NCBI GenBank assembly: GCA_016297415.1
Contig: JAEDGQ010000111.1
Span: 1-5,378, forward strand
Source: Treponema sp.
GTDB lineage: Bacteria > Spirochaetota > Spirochaetia > Treponematales > Treponemataceae
Length of the DNA stretch: 5,378 bases
Direction of reading: 5' to 3'
The notes beneath the pieces are model-generated. The model made no database searches and had not been told where the DNA came from. It worked only from the letters and a program-made list of their open reading frames with translations. Positions within the stretch are counted from its first letter, which is position 1. Each line of letters opens with the position of its first letter. Below, one piece after another: positions 1-5,378 of this stretch. The position numbers and the translations under genes are program-made.

Positions 1-1123
1 GGTTTGTATATTTTTTTGCAATAGAAACAACAAGACGAAGGTTGGCATTAATAAGCTTATTTTTTGCCTTTTCCATCATGCGGCGGCCACGGTCAATTTC
101 CCTTGCTTTTGTAAGAATATCTTCTACGTTATTTTCGAAGTCATATTCCAAGCGGCGGAGTTTACGGTCAATCTTCTGAATCTGTGTATAAACATTACGG
201 ATTTCGTCGCTGGAAAGTCCCAGTTCTTTTTCAAGTTTTGCAGATTCTGAATGAATGGCAAGTTTACGACCAAGAGTACGAAGTTCCATTGTACTGTTAA
301 TACGGAGCTCCTTCATTTTCTTTTCCTGATTGTGTCTGTACTCATCGATTTTAGAAACAGCGTCTACAAACTTTTCACTGAATTTTTCGATTTCTTCCGA
401 CTGAATTTCGATTTTCTTAAGTTCTGGACTGATTTTTTCTCTCAGTTCAACAAGCTGAGGGTTATCAAAAATATCTGAGCTCTGTTCAGAGTCAAAAAGC
501 TGCTTTTTGATAGCCATATACTGCTTCATTTCAGGAAGAATTGGTTTAATCCATTCAGAATAGCAGCTCTTAAGACGACGCTTTTCCGCCATTTCTTCAT
601 TGATTTCCTTACGTGCTTTTCCAGGTTCGTGAGGATCAATACGTGTAAAAGCTTTCTGGGCAACGGCGTAAAATTCAGGAATCATCATTCCGGAATCTTT
701 AATAACACCTTTAATGATGTTTTCTCCGTCTTCCATTTCTTTTGAATATTTTACTTCTTCTTCTGCTGTAAGAAGTTTTTCTTTTCCGATTTCTTTAAGA
801 TAAAGACGGATAGGATCATCAACATTTGAATCTTTATCATTATTTACAAGCCGTCCGCCATCTTCATCGGCAACATCGGCATCTTCATCTGACTCAAGAT
901 CTTCATCATCTTCAGAATCTTCATCTTCGTCTTCATCAAGACTATCTTCTTCCATAATCTGAACATTGTTAGACTGGAGGAATTCGTAGATTTCGTTAGT
1001 TTTCTTTTCATCTTTTACGAAATCTGTTCCAAGAATAGCTGTAATTTCGTCCCATGAAACAACAGGTTTATCTTTTGCATATTCAAGAAGTTTCTGTAAT
1101 GAAGGGTCCAGTTCCTGATTCAT
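1..1123 (-). CDS. rpoD: Primary RNA polymerase sigma factor RpoD (sigma-70), N-terminal 374 residues, cut by window edge
   Basis: This is the housekeeping sigma factor, which binds core RNA polymerase and directs it to promoters. The frame is open from the ATG at 1121-1123 to base 2, giving 374 residues, and continues past the left edge. In order I see a region 1.1-like helical domain (about residues 5-55), then an acidic stretch (58-88, 23 of 31 residues Asp or Glu). Region 1.2 starts at about 102 with DDPIRLYLKEIGKEKLLTAE. A charged non-conserved region of about 200 residues follows. The beginning of region 2.1 is at 360-374, ANLRLVVSIAKKYTN, the near-invariant core-binding segment. The -10 and -35 recognition regions (rest of 2, 3 and 4) lie outside the window. 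The start is supported by AAGGA seven bases upstream. The gene follows dnaG by 36 bases, as in the macromolecular synthesis operon. The region 1.2 and 2.1 motifs together make the identification firm. Confidence 0.97.
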   Translation of the reverse strand, partial: MNQELDPSLQKLLEYAKDKPVVSWDEITAILGTDFVKDEKKTNEIYEFLQSNNVQIMEEDSLDEDEDEDSEDDEDLESDEDADVADEDGGRLVNNDKDSNVDDPIRLYLKEIGKEKLLTAEEEVKYSKEMEDGENIIKGVIKDSGMMIPEFYAVAQKAFTRIDPHEPGKARKEINEEMAEKRRLKSCYSEWIKPILPEMKQYMAIKKQLFDSEQSSDIFDNPQLVELREKISPELKKIEIQSEEIEKFSEKFVDAVSKIDEYRHNQEKKMKELRINSTMELRTLGRKLAIHSESAKLEKELGLSSDEIRNVYTQIQKIDRKLRRLEYDFENNVEDILTKAREIDRGRRMMEKAKNKLINANLRLVVSIAKKYTN

Positions 1124-1130
1124 TTTTTAT

Positions 1131-1135
1131 TCCTT
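1131..1135 (-). promoter_or_regulatory. Ribosome binding site of rpoD
   Basis: AAGGA on the minus strand sits seven bases before the ATG at 1121-1123. It fixes the rpoD start and gives this gene its own initiation signal, unlike mltG and dnaG, which lack a well-placed Shine-Dalgarno sequence. Confidence 0.75.
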
Positions 1136-1148
1136 TATTAAAAATACT

Positions 1149-1184
1149 AATGAATAAAATTAATTCATTTTTTTTGAATTAATT
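1149..1184 (-). repeat. Overlapping AT-rich inverted repeats at the dnaG-rpoD junction
   Basis: Two perfect inverted repeats share a segment. The first pairs 1158-1167 with 1175-1184 (10 bp, arms AATTAATTCA and TGAATTAATT, 7-base loop) and spans the dnaG stop codon. The second pairs 1149-1155 with 1163-1169 (7 bp, arms AATGAAT and ATTCATT, 7-base loop) and lies just upstream of the rpoD ribosome binding site. Both use 1163-1167, so an mRNA could form only one at a time. Each stem has one G-C pair, so both are weak, and no clear T-run follows that would make a standard terminator. A role in mRNA processing or attenuation between dnaG and rpoD is inference; in such AT-rich DNA chance is also possible. 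Confidence 0.5.
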
Positions 1185-2989
1185 ATTGCGTCAATATTCA
1201 TTTTTTCGTGAAGAAGTGAATTTAATTCCTGAATTTCTTCAGCTGTGGAAGGATTATTCAACATTTTTATTCTGTTGATGATATAATCTTTCTGACGCAA
1301 AAGATCCTTTTGACGTATCAGTTCAATGCTGTCTTTAACGATTTGTTCTGTGTTGACTTTGTATTCTTCGGTCATTATTTTTTCAGTAATTAACCGTACA
1401 AGTTCCGGGTTTTCACAGCTTTCGCAAATTGAACTGAAAGAAAGATCTCCTTTCTCATAACACTCTTCTAAAGCAATGAATAATTGTTTTGCTTCCGGGG
1501 ATTCAAAAACTTCTTCCGTAAGTTCACGGCGCATCAGTTCAAACTGATTTGTGTCGGCAACAACTGCAATCAAAGCTTTTAATTCTGAATCAATTTTTAT
1601 TGTCTGATTTGTGCTTTGATTTTTTTTCTCTGTTTCAGGCCTTTTCTGTGTCCGCCGCTGAGCTTCTTCCCTGTTATTGTAATCCCTGAGAACAGCCTGT
1701 TGAGAAAGATTAAATTTCTGACAGAGCTGTTCGAGGCATGATTCCTTCTGCATGTCTGTTTGTAACGCATCTATATACTGGAAAAATGCCAGTGCAGCAT
1801 TTGTTTTTCCTTCCGGTGTATCAACCGGAAATTCATGCGACAAATTTTCAAGCAGATAATCGTTATCCAATATAGCACTATTTACGTCTGCCGTCAATGT
1901 TTCGGCACCATACTTAAGTAAGACTTCAGAGGGATCCTTACCGCCTCTTAAGCGGATGATTTTTACTGTAAGCCCTGCCTGTCTGCAGGCAATGATTGCC
2001 TTGAATGTGGCTTTCTTTCCTGCACCATCAGAGTCGAAGGAAAGATATATGGTAGAAGTACCAGTTTCCTTGTTATAGGCAAAACGCTTTAATTTCTGAA
2101 TATGTTCTTCTGTAAAAGACGTTCCGCAGGAAGCTACGGCATTTGTAATTCCTGCCTGATGATATGCAATACAATCCATAGGACCTTCACAAATAATTGC
2201 AAAGCCCTTTTCTCCCATAGATCTTTTAGCCAGGTTAAGGGCAAAAAGTGTTTTTTTCTTTGAATAAATGGAAGTTTCAGGTGAGTTTATATATTTTCTC
2301 TGGGACTCGTCAGCAGGTGGAATTACACGACCACTTAAGGCAACACAATCTCCCCATTCATCAAAAATAGGAATCATAAAACGGTCTGAAAACAAACTGA
2401 GTCCTTCATATTTTTGAGAAAAAAGACCTGTTTTATTAAGGAATTCCTGACTGTAATTTTTTGAAAGAAGAAATTTCTGAAGCCAGTATTTGTCTGCAGG
2501 TGCATAACCGAATTTAAACTTTTCAAGAACTTCAGGTGTAATGCCTCTGGTTTTTATATAATCCATGGCTTTTTTACCCTGAGGTGTCTGTGTTAAAAGA
2601 TAATTAAAGGTGCCGGCGAGACGATTGTAGAGATCTTTTAATTCATCTTTCGATTTATCTACTTTGTATTCAGCATGACCATTATTATCGTATTTGATGA
2701 TAACACCGAACTTTTTTCCAAGGTATTCAACTGCATCAGGAAAGGACATTTTTTCCATATCCTGAATGAATTTTATAGCTGAAGAACCACCGGCGTGACA
2801 GCCAAAACAATAATAAGCATTTTTATCCGGTAATACATGAAAAGAAGCGGATTTTTCACCATGAAAAGGACAACATCCCCAGAATTCCTGGCCTCTTCTT
2901 TCCAGTTTTACATATTCACCTGCAACAGATACTATGTCTGCTGCACTTTTTACTGCTTCTATTGATTCCTGAGAAATAAAACCTGCCAT
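1160..2989 (-). CDS. dnaG: DNA primase DnaG
   Basis: DnaG synthesises the short RNA primers for lagging-strand and restart synthesis at the replication fork, working with the DnaB helicase. The 609-residue protein has all three domains. The N-terminal CHC2 zinc-binding domain has C40, H43, C61 and C64 (CPFHGEKSASF, then YYCFGC). The catalytic core includes the basic segment around SDRFMIPIFD (201-210), KYINSPETSIYSKKKTLFAL (232-251), and the TOPRIM acidic residues E268 (EGPMD), D319 and D321 (FDSDGAGKKA), followed by GGKDPSE (349-355). A polar, low-complexity linker (about 440-465) leads to a helical C-terminal domain that should bind DnaB. The protein is slightly longer than the E. coli enzyme (581). 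The ATG shares one base with the mltG stop codon (TAATG), and there is no good Shine-Dalgarno sequence before it, so translation is probably coupled to mltG. All zinc ligands and metal-binding acidic residues are present, so the enzyme should be active. Confidence 0.98.
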   Translation of the reverse strand: MAGFISQESIEAVKSAADIVSVAGEYVKLERRGQEFWGCCPFHGEKSASFHVLPDKNAYYCFGCHAGGSSAIKFIQDMEKMSFPDAVEYLGKKFGVIIKYDNNGHAEYKVDKSKDELKDLYNRLAGTFNYLLTQTPQGKKAMDYIKTRGITPEVLEKFKFGYAPADKYWLQKFLLSKNYSQEFLNKTGLFSQKYEGLSLFSDRFMIPIFDEWGDCVALSGRVIPPADESQRKYINSPETSIYSKKKTLFALNLAKRSMGEKGFAIICEGPMDCIAYHQAGITNAVASCGTSFTEEHIQKLKRFAYNKETGTSTIYLSFDSDGAGKKATFKAIIACRQAGLTVKIIRLRGGKDPSEVLLKYGAETLTADVNSAILDNDYLLENLSHEFPVDTPEGKTNAALAFFQYIDALQTDMQKESCLEQLCQKFNLSQQAVLRDYNNREEAQRRTQKRPETEKKNQSTNQTIKIDSELKALIAVVADTNQFELMRRELTEEVFESPEAKQLFIALEECYEKGDLSFSSICESCENPELVRLITEKIMTEEYKVNTEQIVKDSIELIRQKDLLRQKDYIINRIKMLNNPSTAEEIQELNSLLHEKMNIDAIINSKKMN

Positions 2990-4053
2990 TACTTTGAAGA
3001 AGCCGCCTTTTTTGTTTTAAATTTTACACCAGCCTGAGTATGGGAACTGAAACTTTTTGAGAAAGTATGAGTGCCTTTATTGCTGTCTGTAAGTGTAAAA
3101 TAAAAATAGTCTGTTTTTGGAGGATTTGCTGCAGCTTTCAAGGCAATTAATCCAGGATTTGAAATTGGTCCCGGAGTTAAACCGGCCCACTTGTAAGTGT
3201 TATATGGAGAATCAATTTTAAGATCATCATAAGTAATTACATCTGGATGAGGACGACCAAGAATTTCTGTAATTATGTATTCAATAGTGGCACAGGAATA
3301 AAGTCCTGTATTTTCTTCAATACGGTTTTTAAAAACACTGGCAATTAAAGGTGCTTCTTCAGGTACTCTGTATTCACGTTCAACAATACTGGCAAGAACA
3401 ACTGTGTTGTAATAATCGCTGATTGAACGGTCCTTAAATCCGTCAACATCACTTACTTTTGAAATAAAATTATTTACCATAAGACGAACAACTGTTTCAG
3501 GATCCATTCCCGGTGTAAGAAAATATGTATCAGGGAAAAGGAATCCCTCAAAGCTTTCTGCAGGAATTTTGTATTCATTAACAAGACGGAGATTTTTGCA
3601 TGCATTAATGAAATGCTGAGAACTGCAGACTTTTTCTTCTTCCAGCATTTCACCGATTTTACCCATTGTAAGACCTTCCGGAATAAGGATTTTAATGTAT
3701 TCCTGCTGGCCTGATTCCATAAGAGTGAGAATCTGACTCATACTCATAGAACTTTTTACTGTATAAACACCGGATTTAATAAGATATGGAGTTACCCTGA
3801 AAGTCATTAAAGGAAATCTTGCATTTAAGTAAAACAACTGTTCAGAACGGATAAGTTTTTTCTGTTTGAGGATTGAAGCAATTTTTTTTGTACTTGTTCC
3901 TGCTGGAATTTCCACACGAACTGTTTCTTCATTTTTTACAGAATCAACAGGTACATAAAACTGGAAAATAAAAGCTGCTGCACAAACAACAATAAAAGCC
4001 AGTGCAGCTGTGAGAATATATGAAACAGTTTTGTTTAATTTAATATTTTTCAT
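2989..4053 (-). CDS. mltG: Endolytic murein transglycosylase MltG (YceG-like family)
   Basis: MltG cleaves glycan strands inside nascent peptidoglycan and is thought to set their length; it acts in the periplasm, anchored in the inner membrane. The 354-residue protein has a short basic N-terminus (KNIKLNK), one membrane segment at about 11-33 (the anchor, no lipobox), a LysM-like region at about 43-118, and the catalytic YceG domain. The predicted catalytic glutamate is E225 in ASIVERE (221-227), matching the ASIVEKE motif of E. coli MltG. Later conserved blocks are FKNRIE (241-246), DSPYNTYKWAGLTPGPISNP (281-300), ALKAAANPPKTDYFYF (304-319) and GTHTFSKSFSSH (327-338). The usual LQ-x-DPT-V stretch reads LYSCATIEY (251-259), a departure from the E. 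coli form. The ATG overlaps the TGA of the small upstream gene (ATGA), and the nearest GAGG is 16 bases away, so coupled translation is likely. Confidence 0.95.
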   Translation of the reverse strand: MKNIKLNKTVSYILTAALAFIVVCAAAFIFQFYVPVDSVKNEETVRVEIPAGTSTKKIASILKQKKLIRSEQLFYLNARFPLMTFRVTPYLIKSGVYTVKSSMSMSQILTLMESGQQEYIKILIPEGLTMGKIGEMLEEEKVCSSQHFINACKNLRLVNEYKIPAESFEGFLFPDTYFLTPGMDPETVVRLMVNNFISKVSDVDGFKDRSISDYYNTVVLASIVEREYRVPEEAPLIASVFKNRIEENTGLYSCATIEYIITEILGRPHPDVITYDDLKIDSPYNTYKWAGLTPGPISNPGLIALKAAANPPKTDYFYFTLTDSNKGTHTFSKSFSSHTQAGVKFKTKKAASSK

Positions 4054-4262
4054 GAATAGAATTTTTCTACCTCATCGATAGACATATTGCTGTAAATTTT
4101 TAACTCAATCTTTCTGGCAAAATCTTCAAGTCCGGCAGGAATCTTTCCCTGCTGACAGCGGAAAAATTTTGCAAGAAGCTTAAGTTCTCTCTCGTTGAAA
4201 TTATATTCCATTGAAAAGCCTTCATTAGAAGTTGAAGTTTCAATTTCTTCAGGTATCATCAT
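4050..4262 (-). CDS. Small conserved-context protein of unknown function (70 aa)
   Basis: I do not recognise this protein. It is 70 residues, soluble and charged, with no signal peptide, membrane segment or cysteine pair (one Cys, C36). After an acidic, Ser/Thr-rich start (MMIPEEIETSTSNEG) it looks mainly helical, with NERELKLLAKFFRCQQGKIP (23-42) and LEDFARKIELKIYSNMS (45-61). The frame stays open upstream to an ATG at 4334, but that form would overlap the hydrolase gene by 76 bases. I chose the ATG at 4260-4262, which overlaps the hydrolase TGA as ATGA; the second ATG (4257-4259) would give 69 residues. GGA lies nine bases upstream, a weak site. The gene ends in an ATGA overlap with mltG. 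A four-base overlap at both ends argues for a real gene in a coupled operon. A regulatory or partner role for a neighbour is only a guess. Confidence 0.75.
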   Translation of the reverse strand: MMIPEEIETSTSNEGFSMEYNFNERELKLLAKFFRCQQGKIPAGLEDFARKIELKIYSNMSIDEVEKFYS

Positions 4263-5197
4263 AAGTGAATTTCCAGGCCTTCTGTTGAAAGGTAAACTTT
4301 TACAGAATTTTGAGTAATATAGTTTGCATACCATCTTGCTGATTCAAGAATTGAATTTAATTTCTTGTCATCGTAAGTTGGTTCGTGGTGGAAAAGATAC
4401 AGCTTTTTGATTTTCCAGGCAACGGCAAAATCAACTGCATAACAGAAAGCACTGTGCCCCCAGTTAACTTTTTTTGCAGCTTCTTCAACTGTATACTGGC
4501 TGTCCAGAATCAAAACATCTGCGTTTTCAAAAACAGCTGCCCTTTCCGATGTTTTTTCAAAATCAGAAGATGAAAGTTCTACATCTGTGGCATATACAAG
4601 TTTTTTATGTTTTTCCTGAACTGAATAAGCATAAGAATCACCCGGATGTGACATTTTTACACAGTTAAGGATAAATCCATCTGCACAGAAAGGCTCACCT
4701 TCTTTAACTTCATGAAAGCGAATGTTTTTTGTAAAGGCATCCCATTTTACAGGATAATAAGGCTCAGTCACCTGATTTGCCAGATATTCTTTCATATTTG
4801 GAAAAGGTGAATAAATATCAAAACTGTAAGAAGGATTATAGGCATAATCAAAAAAAGGAAATCCCTGAATGTGGTCCCAGTGAAAATGGGAAAAAAACAT
4901 ATTAAAGTGACGGTTTTCCGGTGGGATACCAAGCTTACCAAGAACCCTTAAACCGGATCCTGCATCAAAAATAAATTTATTTCCATTTTCAGAAGTTACT
5001 TCTACACAGGGAGTATTTCCTCCTGTAGTTCCATAAATCCATTTTGGAAGAGAAGCAATAAACTTTTCACGGGAATCTGATGACTCAATGTCTTTTGCTG
5101 AAATACGCTGAATAGCAGCTGAAATTTTTGCCTGAATCTGCTGCGGAGTAAGCGGAGATGGAATTGACCCTCTAACACCCCAGAATTTTATATTCAC
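4259..5197 (-). CDS. Metallo-beta-lactamase-fold hydrolase
   Basis: This is a 312-residue cytoplasmic metal-dependent hydrolase of the MBL fold, in the group that starts with GVRGSIP (here MNIKFWGVRGSIPSP). The substrate cannot be read from the sequence; related proteins are usually annotated as phosphodiesterase-like or simply MBL-fold hydrolases. Metal ligands seen in order: H104, H106, D108 and H109 (SHFHWDHIQG), H184 (MSHPGDS), D205 (YATDVE) and H271 (LFHHEP). DAGSG (78-82), LDSQYT (231-236) and NWGHSA (245-250) are also typical. Residues 15-58 form a helical insert between the GVRGSIP strand and GGNTPCVEV. No signal peptide is visible. The start codon is GTG at 5195-5197, supported by AGGAG six bases upstream; no in-frame ATG would preserve the conserved first strand. 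It is the first gene after the promoter region, and its TGA overlaps the start of the 70-residue gene. Confidence 0.93.
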   Translation of the reverse strand: MNIKFWGVRGSIPSPLTPQQIQAKISAAIQRISAKDIESSDSREKFIASLPKWIYGTTGGNTPCVEVTSENGNKFIFDAGSGLRVLGKLGIPPENRHFNMFFSHFHWDHIQGFPFFDYAYNPSYSFDIYSPFPNMKEYLANQVTEPYYPVKWDAFTKNIRFHEVKEGEPFCADGFILNCVKMSHPGDSYAYSVQEKHKKLVYATDVELSSSDFEKTSERAAVFENADVLILDSQYTVEEAAKKVNWGHSAFCYAVDFAVAWKIKKLYLFHHEPTYDDKKLNSILESARWYANYITQNSVKVYLSTEGLEIHL

Positions 5198-5203
5198 ACC
5201 CTT

Positions 5204-5208
5204 CTCCT
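5204..5208 (-). promoter_or_regulatory. Ribosome binding site deciding the GTG start of the hydrolase
   Basis: AGGAG on the minus strand lies six bases before GTG (5195-5197). It is the strongest Shine-Dalgarno sequence in the window and supports the non-ATG start. Confidence 0.8.
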
Positions 5209-5220
5209 GAAATTTATGGA

Positions 5221-5257
5221 ATTATAAAATTATACTGCAAAAATTAATAAAAAAAAA
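5221..5257 (-). promoter_or_regulatory. Probable sigma-70 promoter(s) for the hydrolase-to-rpoD gene chain
   Basis: Two perfect TATAAT boxes occur on the minus strand, at 5229-5234 and 5221-5226. Either would start transcription about 15-30 bases before the GTG start. No good TTGACA lies at the right distance; the -35 position of the first box (5252-5257) falls in a run of nine T (minus strand, 5249-5257), which might bend the DNA or act like an UP element. The position, between a terminator and the first gene of a co-directional chain, is what one expects of a promoter. In such AT-rich DNA, TATAAT alone is modest evidence. Confidence 0.5.
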
Positions 5258-5288
5258 GATATAACGCCTGCACCAAAAGTGACCGGGC

Positions 5289-5320
5289 AAAAAAAAATCT
5301 TAAGCAGAAGCTTAAGATTT
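5289..5320 (-). terminator. Rho-independent terminator after tRNA-Tyr
   Basis: A perfect 11-bp inverted repeat pairs 5295-5305 with 5310-5320 (minus-strand arm AAATCTTAAGC, 4-base loop) and is followed on the minus strand by a run of nine T (5297 down to 5289, three of them in the stem). It starts four bases after the tRNA discriminator base, so it should end the tRNA transcript and separate it from the hydrolase promoter. There is no T-run on the other side, so it works only for minus-strand transcription. Confidence 0.88.
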
Positions 5321-5323
5321 ATG

Positions 5324-5378
5324 TGGGGAGTGAAGGATTCGAACCTACGAAGCACTAGGCAGCAGATTTACAGTCTGT
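5324..5378 (-). tRNA. tRNA-Tyr (anticodon GTA), 3' part, cut by window edge
   Basis: On the minus strand the sequence gives the anticodon arm with loop CTGTAAA (anticodon GTA at 5369-5371), a long type II variable region (about 5349-5361), a T arm with loop TTCGAAT (5337-5343), the 3' acceptor strand ACTCCCC (5325-5331) and discriminator A (5324). GTA plus a long variable arm identifies tyrosine. The next bases read C, A, T, so CCA is not encoded and must be added by the CCA-adding enzyme. The D arm and 5' acceptor strand are outside the window. Two stem positions are unpaired as read: A5378 opposite C5362 at the outer end of the anticodon stem, and T5347 opposite T5333 in the T stem. Confidence 0.92.

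Noticed and set aside
251..478. Plus-strand open frame of 75 codons
   Set aside because: It lies wholly inside rpoD, antisense to conserved sigma factor sequence. Its Phe- and Leu-rich translation is what reversed Lys/Glu-rich coding gives.
2025..2036. Ser320 between the two TOPRIM aspartates of DnaG, where E. coli has Gly, as a possible active-site defect
   Set aside because: The acidic residues D319 and D321 are intact, and small residues other than Gly at this position occur in DnaG of other bacteria as far as I recall.
4263..4334. Upstream extension of the small gene to 94 residues (ATG at 4334)
   Set aside because: The extra 24 codons sit inside the hydrolase coding sequence in another frame, with no good ribosome binding site; the ATGA junction at 4259-4262 is a much better start.
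4385..4668. Two overlapping plus-strand open frames of 62 and 64 codons
   Set aside because: Both are antisense to the conserved C-terminal half of the MBL-fold hydrolase and show no recognisable domain.
5266..5288. Possible second hairpin upstream of the hydrolase, ahead of a T-run
   Set aside because: Only broken 3-bp stems (GCC/GGC and CAC/GTG) can be formed and the T-run is several bases away; too weak to call a terminator or riboswitch.

Overview
The window carries ordinary chromosomal housekeeping genes. It reads as part of an AT-rich bacterial genome, probably a spirochaete close to Treponema. That placement is an inference from the style of the proteins (RpoD, DnaG and MltG variants, AT-rich codon use) and the gene order. 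No ribosomal RNA or other taxonomic marker is present to confirm it.

Everything lies on the minus strand, so the biological order runs from right to left. At the right edge is the 3' part of a tRNA-Tyr gene (anticodon GTA), closed by a strong intrinsic terminator at 5289-5320. A short AT-rich promoter region follows (about 5198-5258, with two TATAAT boxes). Then comes a tightly packed chain of five genes: a metallo-beta-lactamase-fold hydrolase (4259-5197, GTG start), an unrecognised 70-residue protein (4050-4262), the septum-associated endolytic transglycosylase MltG (2989-4053), DNA primase DnaG (1160-2989), and the primary sigma factor RpoD (from 1123 leftward, cut by the window edge). The first four genes overlap by 1 to 4 bases through ATGA or TAATG junctions. 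Only the dnaG-rpoD junction has a gap (36 bases), and that gap has its own ribosome binding site and overlapping AT-rich inverted repeats.

The dnaG-rpoD core corresponds to the enterobacterial macromolecular synthesis operon (rpsU-dnaG-rpoD), which joins replication priming to transcription initiation. No rpsU is seen upstream here. The gene before dnaG encodes a peptidoglycan-cleaving enzyme, so the cluster would couple envelope growth, replication and transcription if it is transcribed as one unit. No mobile element, CRISPR array, phage gene or defence system is visible. The least explained items are the 70-residue protein and the pair of mutually exclusive hairpins at the dnaG-rpoD junction.
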